Below are positions 13,201 to 23,141 of a DNA stretch of 64,000 bases, piece by piece (positions within the stretch are counted from its first letter, which is position 1; every line of letters starts with the position of its first letter). The DNA comes from Apostichopus japonicus. Lineage: Eukaryota; Echinodermata; Holothuroidea; Aspidochirotida; Stichopodidae. The DNA lies in NCBI RefSeq assembly GCF_037975245.1, contig NC_092570.1:18205918-18269917 (forward strand). The letters are read 5' to 3'. A model generated the notes under the pieces. That model did no database searches and had not been told where the DNA came from. It saw nothing but the letters and a program-made list of their open reading frames with translations. A program made the position numbers and the translations under genes.

Positions 13201-16200
13201 CATGGATCCAGACTTATGTGTCGAAGTAACAGGCTCTAAGGTAGCATATGCCCATTAAAAGCCCCATTGACTTACACACTAAATCACAAAAGTAAGGTGG
13301 TCTTTAAGTCTAGATAGAAGTTCTCACTATATAAACGCTACCTATCACTAGATAGCTGACAAGTTGGCCTTTCATCGTAAATTTTCCGTATCATGACAAT
13401 GCAGACTTTTTTTTTGCTATTCGAGCCTGAAGTGTTCGTCACTTGTAAACTAATCTCTTCACTCAGTAGTAAACAATTTTCATACGCTGCTCCTGGGAGG
13501 CCTAAAGGGAGCTAAAATTGCCTCAATTGACCCAAGTTTTGCACCACATGTACTTCTATTCGTTCTCTTCAACATGCAAGCTACAAACAACCAGATCCTG
13601 ATTGATAATATATATCAAAATAGATGTTCTCCTACTCCATTTTGGCACTTTTCCTGAGTATGCCAGGAGTATGCCACCTTATGGTTTGACTGGTGTGAAT
13701 AGCACCAGAGAGATTAGAAACACTACTTTTCAAGACTACCAACAAATAAATCTCACTCTTCCTTTTTTCTCTTTCAGAGGGAGCAATTTCTACTATATAG
13801 CAAGTATTGTAATAACTACCCATCAGCTCTCTCAGAACTCAAGGGCCTTTACAAGAAGCCCAGAATAAGTCAGTTTTTGGAGGAGTGCCGTATACAACAA
13901 GATATGATTAAAATAACTCTTGACGGATTCCTTCTGACTCCCGTACAAAAGATCTGTAAATATCCCTTGCAACTAAACGAACTGCTGAAATACACCAAAC
14001 CCGTCCATGCCGACCACAGACGATTGAAAGATGCATTCCAAATGATGAGAGAGACAGCATTGGATATTAACGAGAAGAAGAGGCAGGTCGAAAATGTACA
14101 GAAGATGGCCGATTGGCAGAGAACTATAGCAGATTGGGAGGTAATAAAGCTTCATCTTCTAAAATTCATCGATTTCTTTAAAATACCACAAAAAATTAGT
14201 CAAGCAATGTGTCCATGTGGCCATGTTGTACTCTTCCTAGGATCATTCTTTAATACGGATTCTGGACAGAAAAATTTGTAACATTGTGGGTACTGCTTGA
14301 GGGTTTGACCTGTCAAATAAAGTTGACCCCTTGCAGATGCATTGTGGGATGTCACACGGAAGTGGAGCATAGGCAAATAATTGACGCATATCTTTTGAAA
14401 CTTCTTGTATAATCGCCAGTTCTTGAATATGCAAGGATATCTTTCTATCAAATTAATCTTTTTTCTTCTTTCGTTCTCATCTATCAGGGTGATGATCTCC
14501 TTGCCAGAAGCTCCAAACTCATCCACTCTGGAGATGTTCACAGGATGACAAACAGGAGAAAGTTTGTTCTCAGAAGACTATTTCTCTTTGACCACCAACT
14601 CATCATCTGTAAAAAAGTAAGCCTCAGAAAACCACCGGAAATATTTGATACATTTGAGATCATTGATTGGTGTATCGATACATTGAGAGCATTGCTGTGA
14701 TCAAACTTGAAAGCATTGCTACACTGATACTAGAGAGCTTTTCCTGCCATGTAAACTAAAAATTATTACATATAGCGAAGACTACCATGAATGAGAGCAT
14801 TACTACTTAAAGCATTACACCATTGATGTATTTAGAATATTAAAGCAATGCTACTTGAGAGCATTGTTTAGAGCATGAATACATTGATATCTGGGAGCTT
14901 TACTGCTTTAGAGCATTGAAGTAATGCTATTTGAGAGCATTGCATGATGGCTGCTCCATTGCATAGAGAGCATTACTACAATGATATTTGAGAGCATTAC
15001 TACTTTAGAACATTGAAGTAATGCTACTTGAGAGCATTGTATGATGGCTGCTCCATTGCATAGAAAACATTACTACAATGATATTTGAGAGCATTACTAC
15101 TTTAGAGCATTGAAGTAATGCTACTTGAGAGCATTGCATGATGGCTGCTCCATTACATTGAGAGCATTACTACATTGATATTTCGGAGCATTACTGCTAA
15201 AAAGCATTGCACCATTGATTCATTTGCATTGAGAGCATTTACTATGTTGATATTTGAGATTGAGAGTATTGCCTATTTATAATTGAGGACATAATTTTGT
15301 GTGTGAGCCAATGCTCGGACTTTGCCTGGGTTAACCTGACACGAAGCATGGATATCTATGTATTTTAACATGCCAATGATACATCAGTGCTGTTTATACA
15401 TAACATTTAAACTTAACGGAAGTGAATATTTCTTATAAACCCGTATGTGTTCTAATATGATTTGTTGGGTGCATTTTGATACACACCTTTGTAATGGCCC
15501 TATTTATCTACCTTTTTTTGTCTTCTGCTGCTCATTTTTCCAGGATTTACTGAAAAGGAATGGATTTGTATTCAAAGGAAGACTCAACATGGAGGAATAC
15601 GAAGCTCTAAGTCTTGACGAGTCCAAAGGTTTGAAAATAAAATTTGATCCTTAGTAATCTTACTGTTGCATATAGGCCTTTATGAGCCTGCGGAAGGAAC
15701 CATAGGTAGATTTGAGAGACACGGAACATCTTAATAGCAGGTTTTAGTGTATAGTATGATTAGGGACATTAGGCCCTAGGCTAAAAAGTCATAAGAATAC
15801 ATTTGACTAGTCAAGTGAAAGACCCCAAATTGTTTAATATTTCTGATTTGCAGTGGTGTTGCCGCCATTTAAGTTAAACTATTAACTGAACGAAACATAT
15901 TAAACGTTTACAGAAATTGTGTTTTCCGTTAATGGCCAGTCAGTCCTGTCACCTAGCATTTCTAGCAATTTGTGGAGAACAACATCTTTTGTAATGTAAT
16001 TCTACACATTTGTGTTTGAAATATTTGTAACGGTACAGGCACAAGTTATGTAAACTTGATTGTAAAATACATGCTTTGCATACATTATATAAAGTGAAAA
16101 GTCTCAGTCTGGTGGAAGATCTGACCGCTCACTTTTGCAGTGAATTTGTGCTATGAAAGAAGGGTTTTCCATGTGCTGTAGTAGGCTCAGTAGGACTGAG

Positions 16201-18678
16201 TGTTTACAAATTGTCTTGGGCTTCTGCCAAGATTGTTTCCAAATTGTCTTGGGCTTTGCCAAGATTGTTGACAAATTGTCTTGGGCTTTTGCGAAGATTG
16301 TTTACCAAGAAACAAGTGTCTATGGGCTAAGGGGATCATTACAGCACAATAGTGAAAGATAGACTTGTTGTTTATAACAATAAAAATTATAACAGTAAAA
16401 TTTGTATATGTCCTGTCTTATAATTGTGAATGGCATAGTTGTGAACAAGGAAATTGTGGAAAGCAGGTGGGACCTGTCCGTGAATAGCTCCATAGGCAAA
16501 TGTGGCTACATATACATTTCTTAAATCAGGGAGCTTGAGGATGTTAAGATCTTTGAAAAGTTTACTTGTATGTTCATTATAATTGGCAAATGAAACTTGT
16601 CTAATTTCTCTTTTAAATTAACTTTAACTCCCATTGTGTGTCTTTTGCTGCTACAGATACGCCAGCATTTTCATGGAAGCTTTCCCATCTCAAAGATGAC
16701 AGTCTCTCACTGACCTTTGTGTCAAGGACCAAAAATGACCGGGACGTTTGGATGGAGGCTCTGGAGGAAGAGAGGAAAGTAGTCATCCATTTTGAGAAAA
16801 CAGGTAAGCAAATACACATATTTAAAACAAAGTGTTATTTTTGTTCTCTTCATCATTGTGACAGCTCAGCTCCTTGCAGTGACTGTTAGAGTTTGACATC
16901 ACATTATCATATCGGAAACTTTCCCACTTTGGAAATTGTCCAGTAATAGTTGGCAGTGGTAGTAAACTTCTTTTTGCCCTGTATGACACAGTTTCTGATT
17001 GTAGTCTTCATCACCCAAGTAACTAACTATCATTATCTTCTCTCTCCCCCCCCCCTTTTATATTAGTTATTTTTCCTGCTGACATATTTTATGACTCCTC
17101 TTTGTAAATTTGATATTTATATGATGGAATCAATAAATAAATGATAAATATCAACTGTGTTCACAGTTGTATTTCCTCTAAGGTGTAACAATATTAACAT
17201 TTGGTAAATGTTGGATATCCTGCTTGACTAGGTTTGTTTTGTCAATCATTGTCAATTACATAGTGCCATTACTATTTGGATTATTGGATGCCTGTAAAGA
17301 CATCACATTCGTACTCTTTGATTCCTTGCTGGAGGCAAAGGAATCTTTGCAATGGTGATGGTGCGATTACACATACTTGTAAACATGGTATCTCCAAAAT
17401 TTTGTGTGGATTACCTTCATACTTGGTATGTGGATCTGTCTTATTGAGCAAAAGAGCCCTTTTTGTCTCTAAAGGTCAAAGGTCATTTGATGTCAATAGG
17501 GGTCAAAGTCTGAAAAATTTGTAAACATGATAACTCAAAAAGTACATCTTTGTTGAACTTCTTGTTGAACATATGTGGTATGTTGATTCAGCTTAGCAAG
17601 CACAAAAAGCCTATCAAATTGGTAGATCTATGTCAAAGGTCATGTGAGGTCAACAGGTGTCAAAAGTCTGAAATCCTTGTAAACTTGATAACATTAATTA
17701 ATCTGTGAGTTCTCTGATGATAATTTGTTTTGGTGAACATAGTCAACTTCAGTTCAGTTTTGTTTTGTGAAGGAGCTCAATATTCAATAGGTTTTCAACA
17801 ATACATGAAGTCATCAAGGAAATGAAATCTCCTTCTAAGATACTCTTGTGTTAGGTGATTTAAACAAACTAACTGGCCCTTATTTTAGTTTTTGCACTCC
17901 CAGCTTTAAGGGGTCAATGGGTTATCTCAAAATGGTCTCAAAATTGGCTAAAGGGTTCAACATGTTATCTCAATGGTCAAAAACTTGGCCTCATTCTCTG
18001 TGATATATATCAGCTGACTTTTAGCATTGGCAGAAGTTGTGAAATATTTCACAGTGAATAAACAAGGCCATGTAACGCTCATTCATTAATAACAATTATT
18101 ATAGGGATGGTTGGTGACAGAGCTGATTTGCTAGAATGTCAATTTGTTCATATGAACAACATCTATGTGTCTATATTTCACATAGGAAGACTCTTCTTTC
18201 TGGATATTGAAACATTTTGGAATAAAAATATATACTGTAAAAATCCTTACTATTTAATTTATTGGTTGATGGCCAGAAGTGAGTGCTACAAATAAGAGAT
18301 AAACATCTCTAATCTTTTCTGGTTCTAACTTAGCTCTTGTTCAAAGTTAGCTCACTTGCTCTACATATGTCAGATATGTGGAAGTTTGAGCGAATTATCT
18401 TTCAAGGATTCACAAATCCTACTGACTTTCTGGTTAAATGTCTTTGATTTTAATTAAAAGAACTCTCATTCGAAGATATTGTATGAATGTTTGAGGACAT
18501 TTTGTAAGAAGATGTAATATCTAGTTCAGTTAAAATATCACTGTTCTTCTATTTTTTCTTTCTGGTAGGAGAATATCAAATGAGGCGGTCCTATACAACA
18601 CCTCTTCTAAAGAATGAAGAAGATACTCCGAGGAAGAAAATACTGACAGCGCTGATCGGACTTGGAACTAAGAAATAA
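2..18678 (+). CDS. Asef-family RhoGEF (SH3-DH-PH), 5'-truncated gene
   Basis: Rho-family guanine-nucleotide exchange factor that would activate Cdc42/Rac at membranes and the actin cortex. Exons join at 2-1252, 2974-3340, 5008-5117, 5813-5990, 6502-6584, 7664-7846, 11776-11997, 12649-12828, 13778-14140, 14488-14616, 15544-15628, 16657-16803 and 18569-18678, all GT-AG and frame-consistent, giving 1135 residues within the window. Counting from base 2, a Ser/Arg/Pro-rich, probably disordered region (1-660) is followed by SH3 (about 670-722), DH (about 773-960, with the signature LLTPVQKICKYPLQLNELL) and PH (about 985-1093). The domain order and DH/PH sequence match ARHGEF4 (Asef), SPATA13 (Asef2) and ARHGEF9 (collybistin). 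An invertebrate may have a single gene for all three, so no vertebrate symbol is assigned. The tail after PH is only about 36 residues. The reading frame is open to the window edge, so the start codon is outside. Intron 1 holds an unusual array copied from the exon 1 edge. Confidence 0.93.
1172..2150 (+). repeat. ~126-bp tandem array copied from RhoGEF exon 1 edge and donor
   Basis: The first unit is the last 81 coding bases of exon 1 (from GAGTCACATGAG) plus about 45 intronic bases. Donor-bearing copies follow with the GAG|GTGAGT junction at 1253, 1379, 1510, 1634, 1760 and 1886. Two decayed copies near 1995 and 2140 have lost the donor. Unit spacing is 124-131 bases. Confidence 0.93.
2406..2499. 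repeat. 46-bp perfect inverted repeat with 2-nt loop
   Basis: Arms 2406-2451 and 2454-2499 are exact reverse complements separated by TT. Each arm carries the POU octamer ATGCAAAT (2438-2445 and its mirror). It lies in RhoGEF intron 1 and could be a palindromic MITE or an RNA hairpin. It encodes no protein. Confidence 0.95.
2974..3340 (+). CDS. RhoGEF exon 2
   Basis: The acceptor CACTGCAG precedes 2974 and the donor GTAAGT is at 3341. It enters in phase 0 and leaves in phase 1. It encodes about 122 residues of Ser/Pro-rich sequence with a basic proline stretch (PPKPKHRPKRRSRS) that could be an SH3 ligand or phosphosite cluster. Confidence 0.85.
3596..4460 (+). repeat. ~37-bp minisatellite with 190-bp higher-order period
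   Basis: Units resemble TACCATGTATGTGGATGTG followed by GTGGTAGACTAGGCTTAGG. A multi-unit block recurs at an exact 190-base step: GTGGTACACT starts at 3961, 4151 and 4341. It fills much of RhoGEF intron 2. Confidence 0.92.
5008..5117 (+). CDS. RhoGEF exon 3
   Basis: The acceptor TTTACAG is before 5008 and the donor GTAAGT is at 5118. It enters in phase 1 and exits in phase 0. It encodes 36 full codons of basic, Ser-rich linker. Confidence 0.82.
5421..5455 (+). repeat. G-rich simple repeat (G-quadruplex type)
   Basis: At least four runs of three or more G separated by single A bases lie on the sense strand of RhoGEF intron 4 (after exon 3). The pattern fits an intramolecular G-quadruplex. 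Confidence 0.75.
5813..5990 (+). CDS. RhoGEF exon 4
   Basis: A strong pyrimidine tract with acceptor TTTTTCAG precedes 5813, and the donor GTGAGA is at 5991. It enters in phase 0 and exits in phase 1. It encodes a Ser-rich linker with RRSSSFDAL and RSRSLTTL, which resemble basophilic kinase or 14-3-3 sites. Confidence 0.82.
6502..6584 (+). CDS. RhoGEF exon 5
   Basis: The acceptor CATTTTCAG is before 6502 and the donor GTAAGT is at 6585. It enters in phase 1 and exits in phase 0. It encodes 27 full codons of strongly basic linker just before the SH3 exon. Confidence 0.8.
7313..7492 (+). repeat. 30-bp minisatellite, six units
   Basis: GTTTACAT recurs at 7313, 7343, 7373, 7403, 7433 and 7463, an exact 30-base step, with the core GGATCACCAGCACAGGAT. 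It lies in the intron just before the SH3 exon. Confidence 0.95.
7664..7846 (+). CDS. RhoGEF exon 6 (SH3 domain)
   Basis: The acceptor ATCGGTAG precedes 7664 and the donor GTAAGT is at 7847; both boundaries are phase 0. Its 61 residues form an SH3 domain: an Ala-x-Trp-Asp ALYDY-like strand (AEAIWDN), an acidic RT loop (MDESELVFQVGDVIEI), the Trp cluster NNWWWGHI and the 3-10 helix motif REGWLPVACV. This fits the Asef/collybistin SH3, which in vertebrates folds back on the DH domain to autoinhibit it. Confidence 0.93.
7911..8316 (-). mobile_element. tRNA-derived SINE with L2-like tail
   Basis: On the minus strand a tRNA-like head begins near 8315. The pol III A box is TGGTCAAGTGG (8307-8297) and the B box is GGTTCGAGCCC (8263-8253). 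The body ends in the 3' tail TTTGGCGCTATATAAA followed by short ATTG repeats. The same tail occurs in the L2-type LINE at 44402-44760, as expected if the SINE uses that LINE's machinery. It lies in the intron after the RhoGEF SH3 exon. Confidence 0.87.
8534..8650 (+). mobile_element. hammerhead-like repeat family, copy 1 (degenerate)
   Basis: This copy has CTGAAGA, a GACC/GGTC stem and GAAA, then sequence shared with the copy at 62340-62475 (AAGCAGTTTGCTAACAG). The short stem III is broken here (CCTC rather than CGTC), so this copy is probably inactive. Confidence 0.6.
9280..9890 (+). repeat. 54-57-bp minisatellite, about 11 units
   Basis: Units contain ACTGATCACGTTAAATGGAT followed by an AGGAATGGTGGAAGATTCTT segment. 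It lies in the long RhoGEF intron between the SH3 and DH exons. Confidence 0.92.
11289..11318. repeat. (TA)n microsatellite
   Basis: An uninterrupted TA dinucleotide tract lies in the intron before the first DH exon. Confidence 0.9.
11365..11570 (+). mobile_element. retroelement fragment with hammerhead-ribozyme motif
   Basis: A 20-bp inverted repeat (ACTGGTGTGTTAATGCGTAT and its complement) is followed by a pol III B-box-like GTTCGATTCC, then the hammerhead motif at 11509-11555, then a direct copy of CTGGTGTGTTA. Hammerheads of this type are known from Penelope-like elements and retrozymes in animals. No reverse transcriptase is seen here. Confidence 0.65.
11509..11555 (+). ncRNA. type I hammerhead ribozyme motif
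   Basis: The invariant core CTGATGA is at 11515-11521. Stem II is GTCC/GGAC (11522-11525 with 11533-11536) closed by a CAAAAAA loop. GAAA follows at 11537-11540. A minimal stem III ACC/GGT (11540-11545) is followed by C11546, the expected cleavage residue. Flanks 11509-11514 and 11547-11551 pair as stem I (CTTC with GAAG, bulged G). The core is nearly the same as that of the schistosome satellite hammerhead. The loopless stem III suggests activity as a dimer. Confidence 0.82.
11776..11997 (+). CDS. RhoGEF exon 7 (linker and start of DH)
   Basis: The acceptor CATTTTCAG is before 11776 and the donor GTAAGT is at 11998; both boundaries are phase 0. It encodes 74 residues. The end (RANVVQEILTTEKDYVKLL) is conserved region 1 of a Dbl-homology domain, including the Thr-Glu pair that contacts the GTPase switch I in Dbl-family exchange factors. 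Confidence 0.93.
12649..12828 (+). CDS. RhoGEF exon 8 (DH)
   Basis: The acceptor TTTTAACAG is before 12649 and the donor GTAAGT is at 12829; both boundaries are phase 0. It encodes 60 residues of DH domain including the typical Asef segment VIFGNIEEIYKFHQSFL and the HLSEIGECFL helix. Confidence 0.93.
13778..14140 (+). CDS. RhoGEF exon 9 (DH core)
   Basis: The acceptor CTCTTTCAG is before 13778 and the donor GTAATA is at 14141; both boundaries are phase 0. It encodes 121 residues covering DH conserved region 3 (DGFLLTPVQKICKYPLQL), the most diagnostic RhoGEF signature, and the long last DH helix leading to the PH domain. Confidence 0.95.
14488..14616 (+). CDS. RhoGEF exon 10 (PH start)
   Basis: The acceptor CTATCAG is before 14488 and the donor GTAAGC is at 14617; both boundaries are phase 0. 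It encodes 43 residues: the first PH strands SSKLIHSGDV and RRLFLFDHQLIICKK, close to the human Asef PH. A long AGAGCATT-type minisatellite starts soon after the donor. Confidence 0.93.
14660..15275 (+). repeat. AGAGCATT-type minisatellite with ~97-bp units
   Basis: Short monomers of the type GAGAGCATTACTAC are organised into a larger unit. GATGGCTGCTCCATT recurs at 14946, 15043 and 15140. It lies in the intron after RhoGEF exon 10. Confidence 0.9.
15544..15628 (+). CDS. RhoGEF exon 11 (PH)
   Basis: The acceptor TTTTTCCAG is before 15544. The donor is the weak GTTTGA at 15629, chosen because it alone keeps frame (phase 1) with exon 12. It encodes 28 PH residues including FVFKGRLNMEEYEALSL. 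Read-through would end after nine further codons at the TAG at 15653-15655. Confidence 0.87.
16208..16306 (+). repeat. ~33-bp tandem repeat, three units
   Basis: CAAATTGTCTTGGGCTT followed by a CCAAGATTGTTT-type half is repeated three times in the intron before RhoGEF exon 12. Confidence 0.85.
16657..16803 (+). CDS. RhoGEF exon 12 (PH end)
   Basis: The acceptor GCTACAG is before 16657 and the donor GTAAGC is at 16804; both boundaries are phase 1. It encodes the last PH strands and the C-terminal PH helix (DVWMEALEEERKVV), whose invariant PH Trp is present. Confidence 0.9.
17276..17700 (+). repeat. dispersed repeat with hairpin head and nuclear-receptor-like sites
   Basis: It starts near a hairpin (ATTCCTTGCT...AAGGAAT, 17321-17344) that resembles the one at 20743-20768. 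It contains two related internal halves, each with 'TTGTAAACATG(A/G)T' and AGGTCA words, including a perfect DR1 at 17473-17485 and a DR4 at 17637-17652. No ORF of note. Confidence 0.6.
18290..18445 (+). repeat. dispersed repeat, copy related to 34862-35030
   Basis: It shares AATCTTTTCTGGTTCT, ACTCACTTGCTCTACA and an AAGGAATCAC-like segment in the same order and orientation with 34862-35030. It lies in the last RhoGEF intron, so it is probably an old non-coding transposon remnant. Confidence 0.6.
18569..18678 (+). CDS. RhoGEF exon 13 (C-terminus and stop)
   Basis: The acceptor TTCTGGTAG is before 18569, and a TAA stop lies at 18676-18678. It encodes a basic 36-residue tail ending LIGLGTKK. 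It is much shorter than the Asef tail in vertebrates, so a longer alternative 3' exon cannot be excluded. Confidence 0.82.
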
Positions 18679-20640
18679 AGTACAACAAACCGATGGTTCT
18701 GTTTAACAGCTTATCACTGCAGGTGTTATGATAGTAGTATGTCATAATTGTGTGCTCTGAATGTTGCATTTTGGGTTGTACCTGTTTTACATGATCAAGC
18801 CATGTATCTTACTAGGTAGCATTCGACAGACTTTGAAGAGAACTAGTTGGTCGCAATCGGTGGAAGTTCCAATGAGCGATTTATTGAAATTTGTGGTAAC
18901 TATGGTAATCTTGTAGTAAAACCTTGGTTACGGAGGTCGATAAAACTGTATTTGACCAAACTGTTGGAGACACTGAAGATGATAATGACAACAACAACAA
19001 CAACAGCAACAGAGAAAAAACTCTTAAGCAAGAAAATAACATCAGCAGGGAATAAAAATATATAAGAATAGTGTCGTAAACATGACCAAGCTAAATACTG
19101 TGAGGCAATACTGTTTCCCTTCAGTGAATGAGAATCTAATGGGTAATATAAACCATCCTTAAATATTTGTACAGGAGATGTGTACGGATAAATATGGTCA
19201 TATTTATGACAATCAGTAACTAATGTCTCTGCTAAATATGATCTTATTTATGACCATCAGTATTACTAATGTCTCAGAAAAGTTCACAGGGAGTGTCTTG
19301 AGTGTAATGTCATATTTTGGTACTTTATGGTAAAATATAGCTGTCAAAGAATTTCTTGATCAGCTACGGTTATGCATAAATTAGTTGTCAGAGTTGACAA
19401 AAACATGAATGTTATAAAGCAGCCAAGAATTCATTCCAGAATATGGATTTTTGGAATGAAACTATTTGCTGCTATGTTAGTTATCACATTAGTAGTGATC
19501 TTTGATATAAACTAAAAGCTAACAACCAATATTTGGTAACATGACCACTCTTGAACCTAAATAGAATGAGACCAGCTTTGCATTTGATTTCACTTCACAA
19601 TTACAAAGCAAATACCATAATCAGGACAAGTTTGACTATGACCAAGATATATTTTTGTTACAGAAAGAGTTAAGTTTGTAGATATAATTTTTTTTTTACA
19701 AAGTTGATTACTTGCATAATATGACCAAACTTTAGAAGTTTGTTTTTTTAAATATTTATTTAATCATTATTAATTTACTCATTATTTCTGTTTTGATTGT
19801 TTTATAAATCAATTTCATATAATTTTTTTCACCTTGCTTTGAACTTGTGTGATGTATCATTTAATTCCATTACTGTCATAGACATGTTGTTCTTAATCAG
19901 CTTCTTTTTAATTAGTTTTAATTATCTCTCTCTTAATTGTACAGAATCTATTCTTTATTCATTCTCATTTACCTTTTGTCCTGTCATTCATCATAAAGTG
20001 TGCTCTCTTCATTGTTGACTTAATTCAAAACTACTAACTTTATTAAAACATTACTTGATAAATTTTTTGGGAAGTCATAGAGACAAATATCAAGTGAAAT
20101 TTTCCTTAATGAACAAAGTAATCTGTTTGGGGAAAAGAGGATATAAAACAATGATATTAGAGAGGAGACCTATGCACTTCCAAATAATGCTCTTCTAGAC
20201 TTTTACTGAGCTGATACCAAAGCTTGTAATTATTCTAAGCAAGGGACGTTCTCATTTGAGCTAGGTTGGCAGACAATTCAATAACAGTGCAACTCAAAGA
20301 CTGGTATTTTTCCCAAAACACTAAGAAATGATGAACTCGCAGGATATTTGATGTTTAAACAGGGAACTTGGGACAGTATTTACAGATGACTGTGGACTGT
20401 TTTGTACCAAATAGAAAATTGATCTCAACGAAGGCTTGGGTAGCTACGCTGCTCTTTCAAGTTTTGTTTACATTGTTTTTTGTCGGTGTTCTCGTTATGA
20501 AAATGTTAAGAATGCATTAACTCCTACCTTGATCTTTCAATCTTGAAATGGAACCACCTTTTGCTGTAAAAAAAATAAAGGGATATTCATCAACAGTATT
20601 TTGAAATGATTGTAGGATTTTTGGAACTGATAACAAATGA
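18679..20640. other. RhoGEF 3' flank, no gene seen
   Basis: AT-rich sequence with a short CAA-type run near 18990. It probably includes the RhoGEF 3' UTR. Open frames are short and show no recognisable protein. Confidence 0.5.
19051..19056 (+). promoter_or_regulatory. possible polyadenylation signal of the RhoGEF
   Basis: AATAAA lies about 370 bases after the stop, the first good match downstream. AT-rich DNA contains this hexamer by chance, so this is only a candidate. Confidence 0.3.
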
Positions 20641-20740
20641 GTAGAAATCTATACAGAAAATAAAGATATCTGCTGAAATAATTCAAAGAAATCTGTCAAC
20701 ATTGAAGAAAGGGGTGTTTGTTGATAATTGAAATCTTGTT

Positions 20741-21390
20741 TTGGTTCCTTGCTGGAAGCAAAGGAACCTACCCAGTCAGGTTGGTGGGTGTGTCTGTGAC
20801 ACTGCTTGGGTCTGTGATAACTCAACAACGGCATGATGGATATTTGTCATACTTGCGGTGTACATGTATTATAGTGAGGTGTGCCCAATGGTTTTTGGCG
20901 CGAACCTTATGAATAGTAATGCGTTTATGGGATGAAACGTAAAAATCTTATTAAACAGTGCATATATACAACACCGTACTATAGAATCATCACAGCCCTC
21001 CACTGAAGTGGTTTTCATTTCACAGATGATCGGAATTGAGCCACTGCAGCATTGTTGCTCTAGTTTCCACCTCAAATGCATTTTGGTTCACAATCTTTGG
21101 GCCTGAATTTGTGGGGCCTGATATATTTGGGACCATTTGGGCCCACATTTTCTTAACATTGCAATTACTCCGCAACTGTGTAAGTTGGATTGTAGCCAAA
21201 CTTGGTATACAGTTGTTGGTTAATTCCTGGTATATGTTGGCCAGCTGGGCCAATTTATTTTTATTTTCACCTCAAATGCATTTTGGGACACTTCCTTTGG
21301 GCCAGAATTTTAATGCAAGAACTTTCATGATGAAGTACTGTTTCAGAAGCATCATACAGATTAGTTTTGATGGTAGTTTATCTTGACAGA
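20741..21390 (+). repeat. dispersed repeat with GGTTCCTTGCT hairpin head
   Basis: The start is a hairpin at 20743-20768. The body around 21090-21240 matches 29860-30060 (GGGACCATTT, CCAAACTTGG and ATACAGTTGTTGGTTAAT in the same order). The small open frames here (for example 21036-21386) belong to the repeat and are not genes. Confidence 0.65.
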
Positions 21391-22859
21391 ATTTTTCCAA
21401 AATGGTGTTTGTTAAATGTTTGCTGTATCAAGAAGCAAGGACTAGCACTATGTACTTTAAATACACTTAATGAAATGGTCATAATATAGCAAAGCCATTA
21501 TACTCACTGGTGAAATTTGAATAATTATATTATCTACATTTTTTTTGGGACATCTTTGCTATTAATAAGTTTGTTTGTTTTCCTATTTTAAATTAACATA
21601 CTTGTTCTAAATTTTCTGAGATTACACCATCAGAATAACATTCAGTTCATGTCAATTCTCTTGAAGCTTTTAAGCAAACATATTCCTCATCAAATTTAAC
21701 CAACTCTTCTTTTATCCATCTTTATTCTGTTTCTTTTTGTGGTTGTTGAAGATTGTTAATTTGGAGAATTTTGGGTATATTTGACTAAAACTGTGAAGTA
21801 ACATGGTGTTAGACATAGAGGAGAAGCGTTTAATATTTTCAACAGAAAACACAAGCATCTTGTGCTCTTATGTATATAACTCTCTCCTTTCATTAGATGT
21901 ACAGTGTATATTATCAGAGAATAGTGGTTTACACACAATAACAATTGTTAGCCACAATAAAGACAAGATATAGAATGAAAAGTTGTGTTTTTGGTTTCCC
22001 CTTCTTTTTCTTGTTTTCTGTGATCATATTTCCTTTCGGTTTTCATATATGCAGGATTATAGGACCCCAGGGAGGGGGGGGGTTGGTTTCACCCTTCCTA
22101 CCAAAATTTTGCCATGAAAATTTCACAATAACTGCTCTTCCTCAACATACTTCTGTGCTTGAAAACAGCTATGAGATATCAAATCTAACAATGCTGCAGC
22201 ATCCAGGGGCCCCAAGATCCCTGTTATGACAGCCATCCGTAGGAGCCGGGGGCCACTGGGGAGGGTCCAAGCCCCCCTACTTCTTTCCAAAATAGCAAAT
22301 GTGCCCTACTGGCAAATAAAATTTGCCCCTTTGATGAAGAACTGTCTTTTGGAAATCTTAAGCCTTTGTTAATTTTAATATTTTATTTTAATTAATTATT
22401 TTTGGTCATGTACATGCTATTTTTAAAATGGCATCCCATATCTTTTTGTAGCACGGTTACATGATAATAAACAATCTCAATAAATAGTATTGATAGCATA
22501 CTAATACATCATATATATTTAAGTGATATGGACGGTGTGCATCGGTTTATAGCATAACGAGTGGTGGTTGTGGAATGAGAAAGTGCCCCTCTGATGTTGT
22601 GCCCACCCCTTACTTTTTGGAAGCTTCCTATACCCCCAACCTCCATTACATCGAAACTGTAACAAGTTTGGCTCGCTTGTCGTGCCCAGCATTTACATTC
22701 ATTATAGTCGCCAGACAATCTACATTTACTATCTCAGGAATTTTACTTGAATTTCATCGAACTGCAACAATATTTTGGTTGGTAAACAATTTGTCGTCGT
22801 TAAGTAACAGTCGAAGAAATTGCTGAAAATGTCGATAGGATGGGTGTCTTTTATCAATT

Positions 22860-23000
22860 ATAATCTTATTTATTCAGCCTCTGAAGAAGATCCTGCTAGG
22901 ATCGAAACGTCAGGCCCAATACTTTTACACATAATCTTAATTTTACTTTACTTTCCATTACTTTTACACATAATCTTAATTTGTGTAAGGGTTTGGTAAT
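22860..23000 (+). mobile_element. hammerhead-like repeat family, copy 2
   Basis: The best-folding copy spans 22877-22915. GCCT (22877-22880) pairs with AGGC (22912-22915). It has CTGAAGA, one extra A, a GATCC/GGATC stem, GAAA and CGTC. The position-7 A is allowed in hammerheads, but the extra base before stem II is not canonical. The flanking text 'ACTTTTACACA' is shared with the 62.4-kb copy. Confidence 0.68.
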
Positions 23001-23141
23001 CCGGAAACTGTTGGGTCTGAAACGCACATATGTAAATGTCGATAAAAAAGGCGAACGCCCTCCTTTTCATTCGCAGCAGCGAGCATCTGGCTAGCTGATA
23101 ACTATTGTATGTACGTGTATGTATGTATATTATGTTAGATC

